The notes: generated by a model not told the origin, from the letters alone. A DNA stretch of 64,000 bases from Pseudomonas profundi (GCF_008638305.1 NZ_VTPZ01000004.1:220749-284748); one strand, 5' to 3'. Shown: positions 43,698-53,190, counted from the first letter of the stretch. Program-made: numbers and translations.

Positions 43698-45209
43698 ATG
43701 CTGGAATCCTACGTCAAGAAAATCCTCTGCTCGCGCGTCTATGACGTGGCGGTCGAGACACCTATTCACGCCGCGCCCTTTCTCTCCGAGCGGCTGGGCA
43801 ACACGGTGTTGCTCAAGCGCGAGGATTTACAGCCGGTTTTTTCCTTCAAGATTCGCGGGGCGTACAACAAGCTTGCGCAATTGACCGATGAGCAGCGCGC
43901 CTGTGGCGTGGTTACAGCTTCAGCTGGCAATCATGCGCAGGGCCTGGCGCTGGCTGCCCGTCACATGGGCGTGAAGGCGACCATTGTGATGCCGCGTACT
44001 ACGCCGGAGATCAAGGTGAAGGCTGTGCGTGCCCGGGGCGCACGAGTGGTGCTGCACGGTGATGCCTTCGATGAGGCACTGGCTTATTCGCAGAAGCTGG
44101 TCGATGAAAAAGGCTTGGTGTATATCCATCCCTATGATGATCCCGACACCATTGCCGGCCAAGGCACTGTCGCCATGGAAATCCTGCGTCAGCATCACGG
44201 TAATCTGGACGCCATCTTCGTTCCGGTCGGTGGCGGCGGATTGATCGCCGGGATCGCCGCCTATGTGAAATACCTGCGCCCGGACATCAAGGTGATTGGT
44301 GTGGAGCCTGATGAGTCGAATTGTCTGCAGGCCGCGCTTGAAGCGGGCGAGCGGGTGACCCTGAGTCAGGTTGGCCTGTTTGCAGATGGCGTGGCGGTGG
44401 CCCAGATCGGCAAGCACACCTTCGAAGTGTGCCGGCACTTTGTCGACGAGGTCATCACGGTCTCGACTGACGAGATGTGTGCCGCCATCAAGGATATCTA
44501 CGACGATACGCGTTCGATCTGCGAGCCCGCCGGATGCCTGGGCGTTGCAGGGATCAAGAAATACGTCGAGCGTGAAGGCTGCACGGGTAAGGTGATGATC
44601 GCCATTGATTCCGGTGCCAACGTCAACTTCGACCGGCTGCGACACGTGGCTGAACGGGCTGAGATCGGTGAGAAACGTGAAGCGCTGTTGGCGGTGACCA
44701 TTCCTGAAAAGCCGGGTAGCTTCAAGGCGTTTTGTCAGGCGATTGGCAAGCGCGCGATCACTGAATTCAATTACCGGTTCCACACCAATGCCGAGGCGCA
44801 TATTTTCGTCGGTGTGCAAACGCATCCCGAGCATGATCCGCGCGATGCCCTGGTGGCTCGCCTGCAGGAAGATTTTCCGGTACTGGATCTGACCGATAAC
44901 GAGCTGGCCAAGCTGCATATCCGGCATATGGTGGGCGGGCATGCGGACAAGGTTACCGACGAAGTGGTGTACCGTTTCGAATTTCCGGAGCGTCCGGGTG
45001 CCTTGTTCAACTTTCTCAACAAGCTGGGCGGACGCTGGAATATCTCCATGTTCCACTACCGCAATCATGGCGCTGCCTATGGACGCGTAGTGGTGGGCCT
45101 GCAGGTACCGGTGGCTGATCGAGCCAAAGTGCCGGAGGCGCTGGACTCGATTGGCTACGCCTATTGGGACGAGACGGATAATCCCGCGTACAACTTGTAT
45201 CTGGGGTGA
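43698..45209 (+). CDS. ilvA: Biosynthetic threonine ammonia-lyase
   Basis: An enzyme of 503 residues that deaminates threonine to 2-oxobutanoate for isoleucine synthesis. The PLP-binding lysine is Lys51 (SFKIRGAYNK). The glycine-rich VPVGGGGLIAGIA loop holds the cofactor phosphate. Residues about 325-503 form two ACT-like domains (LLAVTIPEKPGSFKAF, RFEFPERPGALFNFL), the site of isoleucine and valine control in the long IlvA form. Length agrees with that form. Confidence 0.97.
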   Translation: MLESYVKKILCSRVYDVAVETPIHAAPFLSERLGNTVLLKREDLQPVFSFKIRGAYNKLAQLTDEQRACGVVTASAGNHAQGLALAARHMGVKATIVMPRTTPEIKVKAVRARGARVVLHGDAFDEALAYSQKLVDEKGLVYIHPYDDPDTIAGQGTVAMEILRQHHGNLDAIFVPVGGGGLIAGIAAYVKYLRPDIKVIGVEPDESNCLQAALEAGERVTLSQVGLFADGVAVAQIGKHTFEVCRHFVDEVITVSTDEMCAAIKDIYDDTRSICEPAGCLGVAGIKKYVEREGCTGKVMIAIDSGANVNFDRLRHVAERAEIGEKREALLAVTIPEKPGSFKAFCQAIGKRAITEFNYRFHTNAEAHIFVGVQTHPEHDPRDALVARLQEDFPVLDLTDNELAKLHIRHMVGGHADKVTDEVVYRFEFPERPGALFNFLNKLGGRWNISMFHYRNHGAAYGRVVVGLQVPVADRAKVPEALDSIGYAYWDETDNPAYNLYLG

Positions 45210-45221
45210 GGTGCCAGGACC

Positions 45222-45253
45222 CGGCGTAGCGCAGGCGCGCTACACCCCCAGGC
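45222..45253. repeat. Short interspersed hairpin repeat, copy 1
   Basis: GGCGTAGCGCAGGCGCGCTA followed by CACCCCCAGG forms a GTAGCGC/GCGCTAC hairpin. A similar unit (GGCGTAGAGCGGGCGCTCTA then CACCCCTAGG) lies at about 59886-59915. Two copies, one after ilvA and one after gcvP, hint at a small intergenic repeat family. Confidence 0.6.
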
Positions 45254-45301
45254 GGCACCGCGCGCCGACACGGCGATTCTTCTTGGGTTGGGCAGCGCGA
45301 T

Positions 45302-45760
45302 TTAACCTGCCCTGGCCGCGCTCAACAATATCTCCCATTGCTCGGCAGTGACCGGCATCACTGACAGGCGGCTTGCGCGCTGCAGCAAGGGTAACCCTTC
45401 GAGCCCGGTCAGAGTTTTGATCGTTTCCAGGCTCAGTAGCCTTGCAAAGCATTCTCGATAACACACATCGACAGCCTTCCACGGCAGCTTCTCGGCTGTT
45501 GCCTTGGGGTCGTGGTACGGGCTGCCGGGATCGAGTGCTGCGCGGTCCGGGTAGGGCGCGCTGACGATCTCGCCGATACCCGCCAGACCGGGCGGTTTGC
45601 AGCTCGAATGGTAAAACAGGAACAGGTCGCCGGGCTGCATCTGCGCGATGTGATTGCGCGCCTGGTAATTGCGTACGCCGTCCCAGGGTGCGCGGTCTGC
45701 ATTGCTCAGGTCATCAATGGAGAAAACGTCCGGCTCCGACTTCATCAGCCAATAGTGCAT
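45302..45760 (-). CDS. EVE-domain protein
   Basis: A protein of 152 residues, start ATG 45760. It has the EVE/PUA-like pattern of thymocyte nuclear protein 1 homologues: MHYWLMKSEPDVFSIDDL, WDGVRNYQARN, GDLFLFYHSS and GLAGIGEIV. EVE domains recognise modified bases in DNA or RNA. The target of the bacterial version is not known. A longer frame upstream to 45820 adds residues unlike the family. Confidence 0.93.
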   Translation of the reverse strand: MHYWLMKSEPDVFSIDDLSNADRAPWDGVRNYQARNHIAQMQPGDLFLFYHSSCKPPGLAGIGEIVSAPYPDRAALDPGSPYHDPKATAEKLPWKAVDVCYRECFARLLSLETIKTLTGLEGLPLLQRASRLSVMPVTAEQWEILLSAARAG

Positions 45761-45891
45761 ATTTTTTGACGCCAATTTGACATTAGGAAAAAAACACCTT
45801 AAATAAGCTGCTGCGTGCAAGTGTGAATGCCTTGCCGCAGGTGCGCGTATACGTTAGACGCGTCAGGGATAACAACAACAAGGAGATTGTT

Positions 45892-46020
45892 ATGCGTCGC
45901 AAGCCCGATTGGCTTTGGGTCATTGTCATCATGTTCGGTCTGGGAGTTGTCACGACGGGCTACACGCAGGGCTTCGTTGAGCATGCGCCCAGGCCTGAAA
46001 TCATACGGATGGTGCCCTGA
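45892..46020 (+). CDS. Small single-span membrane protein (42 residues)
   Basis: ATG 45892 with AAGGAG seven to eight bases upstream encodes 42 residues. A charged MRRKPDW start is followed by one hydrophobic helix (about 8-24, LWVIVIMFGLGVVTTGY) and a polar tail ending in IIRMVP. Its stop lies inside the end of ygfA on the other strand (20-base overlap). The ribosome site, the clean helix and the positive-inside charge support a real gene. No family is recognised. Confidence 0.65.
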   Translation: MRRKPDWLWVIVIMFGLGVVTTGYTQGFVEHAPRPEIIRMVP

Positions 46021-46609
46021 ACAGCAGAACCTCCCGGTCGCTGACGATACCATCGAGGGGGATGTCCCACGAAGCTACCGGCAGCGCCTCGACTTTCTGG
46101 CAATCGTGAGCCAGCCCGAGTAAGCGCGCGCCGGTCCAGTTGGGTCGCCATCTTCGATAGGCGAAAGTGCGGTCATAGAAGCCGCCACCCATGCCAAGGC
46201 GATTGCCCTGTTCATCGAATCCCACCAATGGCATCAGCACCAGATCCAGCCGCCAGGGACGAGCCTGAAGTCCGCGTTTGATCACTGGTTCAAGAATACC
46301 AAAACGGTTTTTCACCCAGCGCTGATCACCGGTTATCTTCTGAAAATGCATCCGGTCCATTGGCCAGCCAGTGATAACGGGCAGGTAGCATTGCTTGCCC
46401 AGGCGTCGGGCATGGGTCATCAGCAGAGCAGGGTCGATTTCCCCGTCGTTGGCCAGATAAAAGGCGATGTGCTGACTGCGAATGAACAGCGGATGTTGGG
46501 CAAGCTGACGGAAAAGTCGTTGGCTGGCCTGGTGTTGCTGTGCGCGGGAGAGGTTGCGCCGGGTCTGACGCAAACGGCGACGCAGAGCGCTGCGTGATTC
46601 ACCGTTCAT
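46001..46609 (-). CDS. ygfA: 5-formyltetrahydrofolate cyclo-ligase
   Basis: An enzyme of 202 residues that converts 5-formyl-THF to 5,10-methenyl-THF with ATP. Motifs: RRRLRQTRRNLS at the start (nucleotide-binding Arg/Lys), PALLMTHARRLGKQCYLPVI in the middle, and MPLVGFDEQGNRLGMGGGFYDRTF, the most conserved stretch. It lies directly downstream of 6S RNA on the same strand, as in most gammaproteobacteria. Confidence 0.96.
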   Translation of the reverse strand: MNGESRSALRRRLRQTRRNLSRAQQHQASQRLFRQLAQHPLFIRSQHIAFYLANDGEIDPALLMTHARRLGKQCYLPVITGWPMDRMHFQKITGDQRWVKNRFGILEPVIKRGLQARPWRLDLVLMPLVGFDEQGNRLGMGGGFYDRTFAYRRWRPNWTGARLLGLAHDCQKVEALPVASWDIPLDGIVSDREVLLFRAPSV

Positions 46610-46615
46610 GGATTG

Positions 46616-46794
46616 GGTCCCCAGAGTGCCGCTGCCGGGTTAGCCCTTGAACCCGACAGTTCAAGGTGGTGGACACGGCGCTGTCGAAGGCTTTCCGTCA
46701 TGCGGACATGCACACTGACAGCAACGCGTGGCCTCCTTTTACAGGAGTATCGGCTCAGGGACATCTCCGGCTGGCGAACACCCCAGGGATGTCT
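46616..46794 (-). ncRNA. ssrS: 6S RNA
   Basis: The minus strand between zapA and ygfA reads CATCCCTGGGGTGTTCGCC, GATGTCCCTGAGCCGATA and later CCACCTTGAACTGTCGGGTT, with the closing segment GGCAGCGGCACTCTGG. These are the conserved blocks of the gammaproteobacterial 6S RNA, and the two ends pair to form its long hairpin with the central open bubble that mimics an open promoter. The position between zapA and ygfA is the standard one. It binds sigma-70 RNA polymerase in stationary phase. Ends are approximate to a few bases. Confidence 0.93.
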
Positions 46795-46834
46795 CGGACT
46801 ATACACAACTCTCTCCGGGATTTCATGCCGTTGA

Positions 46835-47137
46835 TCAGTTCTGGTGGCGGGCGAGGGCCTGATCCAGACGGGCAACGAGGTCAGTGATCTGACGCTGCTG
46901 ATCTTCAAACGCGGCGTTTTTGTGTGTCGTGCCGGTAAGCATTTCATGGCTGATATTCAGGGCAGCCATGACCGCAATGCGGTCCACGCCGATGACCTTG
47001 CCGCTATTGCGGATATCGCGCATTTTGGTGTCCAGATGACGGGCCGCCAACTCCAGGTTGTTGCGCTCCTCGGGTGGACAGCTGATGCGGTATTCCTTGT
47101 CGAGGATGTGCAAGATGACGGTTAGGGGTTCGCTCAT
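46835..47137 (-). CDS. zapA: Cell division protein ZapA
   Basis: A protein of 100 residues that stabilises the FtsZ ring. N-terminal VILHILDKEYRISCPPEERNNL is the ZapA signature; the rest is a helical coiled-coil region. It overlaps the upstream ZapB-like gene by four bases (ATGA), and 6S RNA follows. Confidence 0.95.
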   Translation of the reverse strand: MSEPLTVILHILDKEYRISCPPEERNNLELAARHLDTKMRDIRNSGKVIGVDRIAVMAALNISHEMLTGTTHKNAAFEDQQRQITDLVARLDQALARHQN

Positions 47138-47352
47138 GAATCATGCTCCAGGGATTTGAGACGCAATATCATGGCTTCGACCTTGTGGCGTGCCAGATCG
47201 TTCTTTTCGATCAGCTGCATCCGTTCCTCGCGCCAGTTGCGCTCCTGTGAAAGCAGGTGCTGGTTTTGCTGCTGGAGTCGTTCGCAGACAGCGATCAACT
47301 GTGCAACCTTGTCTGTCAGGGTATCGATATCGGGTTCGTCCATTTGCGCCAT
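47134..47352 (-). CDS. ZapB-like coiled-coil protein (TIGR02449 family)
   Basis: A protein of 72 residues that is almost entirely one coiled coil (LTDKVAQLIAVCERLQQQN, QERNWREERMQLIEKNDLAR). This small family is always found upstream of zapA in pseudomonads and is thought to assist cell division. Start could also be the ATG at 47343. Coupled to zapA by ATGA. Confidence 0.88.
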   Translation of the reverse strand: MAQMDEPDIDTLTDKVAQLIAVCERLQQQNQHLLSQERNWREERMQLIEKNDLARHKVEAMILRLKSLEHDS

Positions 47353-47594
47353 TCTGCCATCCCGGTTTCGCCAACTATAGAAGGGGCCCGCAGGCGGGTC
47401 AAACTGACCGCCGTTACGGTATCAGGGTGTGCGAAAAGCCGTTCGCTGCTGCGCTGCGGCCACTACCACGTCACCAGACTGGACCCTTTACCTCTTGCGC
47501 AGTAGATTACCCTAAGTCTGGTCGGCAGATGACTAATATCCGCTGCCGCTCCGCAAATCTTCCAGTCTTTTGTTTCCCGCGAGGCCCCTTCCTT

Positions 47595-48164
47595 ATGGCT
47601 TTGATGCCAGACGTATTCGATTATGACCGCTATGCCCAGTTATTCAGTGACCACGGCGCCGCCGGTAACCCCTCCGAGCTGCATGGCCATCTGATCGGTC
47701 GCCTCTCTGCCGGTAGCCGGCTCGATCATGGCGCCTGGCTGAGTATCGCCACAGAAGTCATTGACGGAACCTCCACGCCGGCGGAGGCGGGCAAGGTCCT
47801 GTTGTTGCAGTTGCATGATGCAAGCCTGGCTCAGCTGTCTGGCAGTGGTTTCGAGCTTACCTTGCTGATTCCCGACGACAGCGCGACCATTGACCACCGC
47901 ACCCGGGCGCTTGGTCAGTGGTGTGAAGGCTTTCTCGGTGGTTTCGGTCTGGTCGAACGTGGGCAGGAACTGAGCGAGGAGGTCGACAGCGTTCTCAAGG
48001 ATTTCGCGGCCATTGCCCAGGTGCAGACCGACCTTGAGGAGTCCGAAGCCAACGAAGTGGATTTCATGGAAGTCATGGAATATGTGCGCATGGCGGTACT
48101 GATGGTATTCAGTGAATGTCAGCCAGCAGAAGCGCAGGATCAACCGCCCGCATCCCTGCATTGA
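47595..48164 (+). CDS. ygfB: YgfB/UPF0149 family protein
   Basis: A protein of 189 residues, ATG 47595. The pattern SELHGHLIGRLSAG, DHRTRALGQWCEGFLGGFGL and ANEVDFMEVMEYVRMAVLMVF matches YgfB. In P. aeruginosa YgfB is linked to beta-lactam resistance by affecting AmpC expression through AmpDh3. It precedes pepP and the ubiquinone genes as in the standard pepP-ubiH-ubiI operon. Confidence 0.93.
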   Translation: MALMPDVFDYDRYAQLFSDHGAAGNPSELHGHLIGRLSAGSRLDHGAWLSIATEVIDGTSTPAEAGKVLLLQLHDASLAQLSGSGFELTLLIPDDSATIDHRTRALGQWCEGFLGGFGLVERGQELSEEVDSVLKDFAAIAQVQTDLEESEANEVDFMEVMEYVRMAVLMVFSECQPAEAQDQPPASLH

Positions 48165-48175
48165 TAGAGGTACCT

Positions 48176-49516
48176 ATGCGAATCAGCAAGTCGGAATATG
48201 CCCGCCGCCGCAAGGCATTGATGGAACAGATGGAGCCGAACAGCATTGCCGTGCTGCCGGCAGCCCAGGTGTATATCCGTAACCGTGACGTCGAGCATAA
48301 CTACCGCCAGGACAGCGATTTTCAATACCTCACCGGATTTCCCGAGCCTGAAGCCGTAGCAGTACTGATCCCCGGTCGCGAGCATGGTGAGTACGTATTG
48401 TTCTGCCGCGAGAAGGACAAGGAGCGCGAACTCTGGGATGGCTATCGCGCCGGACAGGAAGGCGCTATCAGCGAGTACGGTGCCGATGATGCGTTCCCGA
48501 TCAGCGACGTCGACGATATTTTGCCGGGGCTGATCGAAGGCCGTGAACGCGTGTATTACGCCATGGGTGCCAATCAGGAGTTCGATCTGCGCCTGACCAA
48601 CTGGATCAAGACCATTCGCAGCAAGGCGCGCCTGGGGGCCCAGCCGCCGAACGAGTTTGTCGCGCTCGATCACCTGCTGCACGACATGCGGCTGTACAAG
48701 AGCGCGGCCGAGATCAAGGTGATGCAGGCCGCGGCGGAAATCTCCGCCCAGGCACACGCGCGTGCCATGCAGAGCTGCGAACCTGGCCAGTATGAATACC
48801 AGCTGGAAGCGGAGCTGCAGCATAGTTTTATGCGCAACGGCAGCCGTTCGCCGGCCTATGCGTCGATTGTCGCGGCGGGGCGTAACGCCTGCATTCTGCA
48901 TTACACCGAAAACACCAGCCAGATCCGCGACGGCGATCTGGTGCTTATCGATGCAGGCTGCGAACTGGACTGCTACGCCAGTGACATTACCCGCACATTC
49001 CCCGCCAACGGGCGGTTTTCCGCCGAGCAACGCGCCATTTACGACATCGTGCTGGCGGCGCAGGCCGCTGCGATTGAAGTGATAGCGCCCGGCAGGCACT
49101 GGAACGAGTCCCACGAAGCGACGGTTCGCGTGATCACCGAAGGCTTGCGTAATCTGGGCCTGCTCCAGGGTGATGTGGATGAGCTGATTGCCAGCGAAGC
49201 CTACCGTCCGTTCTATATGCACCGCGCCGGCCATTGGCTGGGCATGGATGTGCATGACGTGGGCGATTACCGCATCGGGGGAGAATGGCGCGTACTGGAG
49301 CCGGGGATGGTCATGACGGTCGAGCCGGGCATTTATATTTCCCCGGACAATACCAACGTGCCGAAGAAATGGCGCGGCATAGGCGTGCGGATTGAGGACG
49401 ATGTCGTGGTCACACGTACGGGCTGCGATGTGCTTTCAGCCAGCGTGCCGAAGGATGCCGATGCTATCGAAGCCTTGATGGCCGAGGCGCGTGAAACCAG
49501 CGGAGCGGCCGCGTGA
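48176..49516 (+). CDS. pepP: Xaa-Pro aminopeptidase P
   Basis: An enzyme of 446 residues that removes N-terminal residues before proline. The pita-bread metal site is complete: LVLIDAGCELDCYASDITRT (two Asp), HRAGHWLGMDVHDVGDY (His), TVEPGIYI and VRIEDDVVV (two Glu). The N-terminal 170 residues form the creatinase-N domain. ATG 48176 has AGAGG upstream. The stop overlaps the ubiH GTG start (GTGA). Confidence 0.97.
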   Translation: MRISKSEYARRRKALMEQMEPNSIAVLPAAQVYIRNRDVEHNYRQDSDFQYLTGFPEPEAVAVLIPGREHGEYVLFCREKDKERELWDGYRAGQEGAISEYGADDAFPISDVDDILPGLIEGRERVYYAMGANQEFDLRLTNWIKTIRSKARLGAQPPNEFVALDHLLHDMRLYKSAAEIKVMQAAAEISAQAHARAMQSCEPGQYEYQLEAELQHSFMRNGSRSPAYASIVAAGRNACILHYTENTSQIRDGDLVLIDAGCELDCYASDITRTFPANGRFSAEQRAIYDIVLAAQAAAIEVIAPGRHWNESHEATVRVITEGLRNLGLLQGDVDELIASEAYRPFYMHRAGHWLGMDVHDVGDYRIGGEWRVLEPGMVMTVEPGIYISPDNTNVPKKWRGIGVRIEDDVVVTRTGCDVLSASVPKDADAIEALMAEARETSGAAA

Positions 49517-50703
49517 GCACGACCATCAGTATCGTCGGCGGCGGAATGGTGGGCGCCAGTCTGGCGCTGGCACTGCAGGATTGTGCGCGCAAGGCGGGCT
49601 GGACGATACGCCTGATCGAGGCGCATCCGCCGAACCGGGCGGGCTTTACCCAGCCCAGTTACGACGCCCGTTCCACCGCGTTGTCCCAGGGCAGCCGGAA
49701 GATCTACGAACGCCTGGGTATCTGGTCGAAGCTGGCGCAGCGCGTCGAACCGATCAGACAGATTCATGTATCGGATCGCGGCAATCCGGGGTCGGCGCGC
49801 ATCAACGCAGCGCAGGAGCGGGTGCCTGCTCTGGGTTATGTGGTCGAAAACGCCTGGTTGGGGGAGGTTCTGATCGGCGCGCTGGATCATGACGTCGTGG
49901 AGTGGATCGCTCCGGGTCGGGTGGTCCGGGCCATCCCCGGGCCTGACGGCTACGGTATCGAAGTGGACTCGCCGACGGGTGAGCAAAGTCTGCACACTGA
50001 TCTGCTGGTGATCGCCGATGGCGGGCGTTCGAGTCTGCTTGCGCAGCTCGGTGTGCACCGCGAGGTTTCGCCCTACGGCCAGGTGGCGCTGGTCACCAAC
50101 GTCACCAGTGCCGAGGGGCATGACGGGGTGGCCTACGAACGTTTCACCGATTCCGGTCCCCTGGCGCTATTACCAATGTCTGCAAGCCGAAGCGCACTGG
50201 TGTGGACACTGCCGGAGGATCAGTCGGCTGAAATCGCATCATTGCCCGATGCAGCCTTTTTGCAGCGTCTGCAGGACGCTTTCGGTTATCACATGGGCGC
50301 ACTGGTGAAAGTGGGCGAGCGCAACTGCTATCCGCTTAGCCTGATTGAAGCTGAGGAGCAGGTCCGCTCGCATCTGGTGATCCTGGGCAACGCTGCACAC
50401 AGTCTGCATCCGATTGCTGGTCAGGGCTTCAACCTGTCGCTGCGCGATACGCTGGCATTGGCCAACACACTGGTCCGCGCCCAGCAACAGCACAAGTCAC
50501 CGGGCGAACTTGCCGTGTTGATGCGTTATCTCGAATGTCAGCGCAGCGATCAGCTGATGACAGTGGCTTTCAGTGACCGCCTGACGCGGCTGTTCAGTAA
50601 CAGGCAGCCACTCCTCGCCGCCGGGCGCAACCTTGGTCTGCTCGGGATTGATATTCTGCCGCCAGCCAAGCGCTTGTTCGCACGCCAGGCGATGGGGCTC
50701 TGA
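49513..50703 (+). CDS. ubiH: Ubiquinone hydroxylase UbiH
   Basis: An FAD-dependent monooxygenase of 396 residues, GTG start coupled to pepP. FAD motifs: ISIVGGGMVGASLALAL at the start, DLLVIADGGRSSLLAQLGV in the middle and LGNAAHSLHPIAGQGFNLSL at about 300. It hydroxylates the ring of 2-polyprenyl-6-methoxyphenol during ubiquinone synthesis. Order pepP-ubiH-ubiI supports the name. Confidence 0.94.
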   Translation: MSTTISIVGGGMVGASLALALQDCARKAGWTIRLIEAHPPNRAGFTQPSYDARSTALSQGSRKIYERLGIWSKLAQRVEPIRQIHVSDRGNPGSARINAAQERVPALGYVVENAWLGEVLIGALDHDVVEWIAPGRVVRAIPGPDGYGIEVDSPTGEQSLHTDLLVIADGGRSSLLAQLGVHREVSPYGQVALVTNVTSAEGHDGVAYERFTDSGPLALLPMSASRSALVWTLPEDQSAEIASLPDAAFLQRLQDAFGYHMGALVKVGERNCYPLSLIEAEEQVRSHLVILGNAAHSLHPIAGQGFNLSLRDTLALANTLVRAQQQHKSPGELAVLMRYLECQRSDQLMTVAFSDRLTRLFSNRQPLLAAGRNLGLLGIDILPPAKRLFARQAMGL

Positions 50704-50742
50704 TTCAGGCTGTGATTTCAGCTTTACCTACCGGAGGCGCAT

Positions 50743-51990
50743 ATGGCGCAGTTTGATCTGATTATCGTGGGTGCCGGTATGGTTGGCGCCACGCTTGCGC
50801 GCGCCTTGGCCGATACCGAGCTCAAGGTGGCGCTGATCGACGCGATGCCGCTTGATGAACCGATTCCCTTTCAGCTCACTGGATCGGGGTACGACCCGCG
50901 AGTGAGCGCACTGAGCGCTGCATCCGAGCATATCCTTGCCAACCTCGGCGTCTGGCAACGGATTCCCGCGTCGGCATGCTGCGCCTATCAGCACATGCAC
51001 GTATGGGACGCAGAGGGCACCGGCGAGGTCAGCTTTGATGCGGCGTCGCTTAGCGAAGTGCGGCTTGGCCACATTGTCGAGAACTATCGTATCCAGCAGG
51101 CGTTATTGGACAGTCTTGCTGATACCGAGGTGGCACTGTTCGGCGGTCAGCGTGTGGACGGCCTGGTTCAGGAAGACGACGGTTGGCGCTTGATGCTGGC
51201 CAGCGGGGAACGGTTGTCAGCGCCGCTGATCGTGGCGGCCGACGGCGCGCGGTCCCAGGTGCGCGAGCTGTATGGATTCGATATGCGCGAATGGAATTAT
51301 CTGCATGACGCAATCGTGACCACGGTGCGCACCGAAAAACCCCACGATGATACTGCCTGGCAGCGCTTTCTGCCGAGCGGGCCGCTGGCATTGCTGCCGC
51401 TTCCGGATCGTGACGGCGAACACTTCTGCTCAATTGTCTGGTCGCTCAAGCCTGATCGGGCCGCCGATATCATGGCGTTGGACGATGAGACCTTCATGCG
51501 TGAGTTGGGGGAAGCCTTCGAAGGGCGGCTTGGCGAGATTCTGGCGGCCGATCCGAGACGTCGGATTCCCCTGCGCCAGCGCCACGCCAAGCGCTACGCA
51601 GTCACCGGACTGGTGCTGATTGGTGACGCGGCCCATAGTATCCATCCGCTGGCCGGACAGGGTGTCAATCTGGGCCTGCTGGACGCCGCCGAGCTCTATG
51701 ATGTGCTGGTTGCCGCACTGGAAAGAGGCGAGGACATCGCTTCACTGCAGGTGCTGCAACGTTACGAACGCAGGCGCATGGGAGCCAATCTGGGGATGAT
51801 GGCTGCGATGGAAGGTTTTGAGCGACTGTTTGATGCTGATGCCTTGCCATTGCGCTGGATTCGAAATACCGGCATGCGTCTGCTGGACGGGCAAGAGCTG
51901 ATCAAGGGCGGGATTATCCGGCGCGCCATGGGCCTGACCGGGGACTTGCCTGAGCTCGCGCGTGATCCGCAGTTGCGCGAACAGCGCTGA
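50743..51990 (+). CDS. ubiI: UbiI/VisC-type FAD hydroxylase of ubiquinone synthesis
   Basis: A paralogue of the upstream gene, 415 residues, with CGGAGG before ATG 50743. Motifs are FDLIIVGAGMVGATLARAL, LIVAADGARSQVREL and LIGDAAHSIHPLAGQGVNLG. It belongs to the UbiH/UbiF/VisC/Coq6 group and should perform another ring hydroxylation step. The choice between ubiI and ubiF roles is not certain from sequence alone; position after ubiH favours ubiI. Confidence 0.9.
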   Translation: MAQFDLIIVGAGMVGATLARALADTELKVALIDAMPLDEPIPFQLTGSGYDPRVSALSAASEHILANLGVWQRIPASACCAYQHMHVWDAEGTGEVSFDAASLSEVRLGHIVENYRIQQALLDSLADTEVALFGGQRVDGLVQEDDGWRLMLASGERLSAPLIVAADGARSQVRELYGFDMREWNYLHDAIVTTVRTEKPHDDTAWQRFLPSGPLALLPLPDRDGEHFCSIVWSLKPDRAADIMALDDETFMRELGEAFEGRLGEILAADPRRRIPLRQRHAKRYAVTGLVLIGDAAHSIHPLAGQGVNLGLLDAAELYDVLVAALERGEDIASLQVLQRYERRRMGANLGMMAAMEGFERLFDADALPLRWIRNTGMRLLDGQELIKGGIIRRAMGLTGDLPELARDPQLREQR

Positions 51991-52011
51991 GTTGTTTATT
52001 GCGGCATGGAA

Positions 52012-52026
52012 CGGAAATCATTATCA
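52012..52026 (-). promoter_or_regulatory. Probable Fur box before the iron-binding protein gene
   Basis: Minus strand TGATAATGATTTCCG matches the left half of the 7-1-7 Fur pattern perfectly and the right half partly. It is 34 bases upstream of the iron ABC binding protein, where a promoter is expected. Confidence 0.65.
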
Positions 52027-52059
52027 TCTGGCCTCTGATTCCTAACGAGAGGCTCTTTC

Positions 52060-53061
52060 ATGTCTGCCAAGCGTTCCATTGTCGCCGCAAGTCTCGCGCT
52101 GACCGCCTTCACTGGTCTGGCCCAAGCCAAAGAGCTGGTTGTTTACTCCTCCCGTCAGGAGCATCTGATCGAGCCGGCGTTCGAGTTGTACACCAAGAAC
52201 ACCGGCGTCGACATCAAGTTCATCACCGATCGCGAAGGCCCCTTGATGGCGCGTTTGCGCGCCGAAGGTGCCAACACCCCGGCGGATATATTCATGACCG
52301 TGGACGCCGGCAACCTTTGGCAGGCCGAGCAACAAGGCCTGTTTCAGCCGATGGAATCTAAGGTGATCGAAGACAACATTCCTTCACAGTATCGCGCTGA
52401 GAGCGGACAGTGGACTGGCCTTTCGCTGCGTGCGCGTACTATCGCCTATTCAACCGAGCGCGTTGATCCGAAGGAGCTGAGCACCTACGAAGCACTGGCT
52501 GATGACAGCTGGAAGGGCCGCATGTGTCTGCGCACTTCAAAAAAGGTGTATAACCAGTCACTGGTTGCCACCATGCTCGAGTCCATCGGCGCGGAGAAAA
52601 CCAGCGAAGTCATCAAGGGTTGGGTGGCAAATCTGGCCGCTCCGGTCTTCTCCGATGACACCTCTCTGCTCAAGGCGATTGACGCTGGCCAGTGCGACGT
52701 CGGTATCGTCAACAGCTATTACTTCGGCCGTCTCAGCAAGGAAGAGCCGGGCGTTAAAGTCGCGCTGTTCTGGCCGAACCAGGAAGGCCGCGGCGTTCAC
52801 GTGAATATCTCCGGTGCCGGCGTAACCAAGCACGCTGACCAGCCAGAAGAAGCGCTCAAGCTGATCGAGTGGTTGACCACCGAAGAAGCGCAGCGCGTAT
52901 TTGTCGATATCAACATGGAATTCCCTGCCAACGATTCGATAGAGCCGTCCAAGGAAGTAGCAGCCTGGGGCGATTTCAAGGCGGACAATATCAATGTTGA
53001 GGTGGCGGGCCGTCGCCAGCCTGAAGCCATCATGCTGATGGACCGTCTGGGCTGGAATTAA
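52060..53061 (+). CDS. fbpA: Iron(III) ABC transporter substrate-binding protein
   Basis: A precursor of 333 residues with a signal peptide ending LAQAKE. The mature protein ([20 protein letters not shown], then [26 protein letters not shown] and [10 protein letters not shown] with the two iron-binding tyrosines) is the FbpA/FutA type of periplasmic ferric-iron binder. It is the first gene of a unit with the permease. A hairpin terminator between the two genes (separate entry) and a Fur-like box upstream fit iron-repressed, differential expression. Confidence 0.95.
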   Translation: MSAKRSIVAASLALTAFTGLAQAKELVVYSSRQEHLIEPAFELYTKNTGVDIKFITDREGPLMARLRAEGANTPADIFMTVDAGNLWQAEQQGLFQPMESKVIEDNIPSQYRAESGQWTGLSLRARTIAYSTERVDPKELSTYEALADDSWKGRMCLRTSKKVYNQSLVATMLESIGAEKTSEVIKGWVANLAAPVFSDDTSLLKAIDAGQCDVGIVNSYYFGRLSKEEPGVKVALFWPNQEGRGVHVNISGAGVTKHADQPEEALKLIEWLTTEEAQRVFVDINMEFPANDSIEPSKEVAAWGDFKADNINVEVAGRRQPEAIMLMDRLGWN

Positions 53062-53190
53062 GCCAGAGGGTCAGCCACGTTCAGTAGCGGCTGCGAGTGC
53101 TGCCGGTATTTGCCACGGCAGCGCGGTTCGCTACGACGCAGCAGCAGACCCTACCGGAAAGCCACCGATAGGTTTTCCCGATATACTGCA

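Noticed and set aside
43920-45068. Long open frame on the minus strand opposite ilvA
   Set aside because: High-GC antisense shadow; the plus strand is a complete IlvA.
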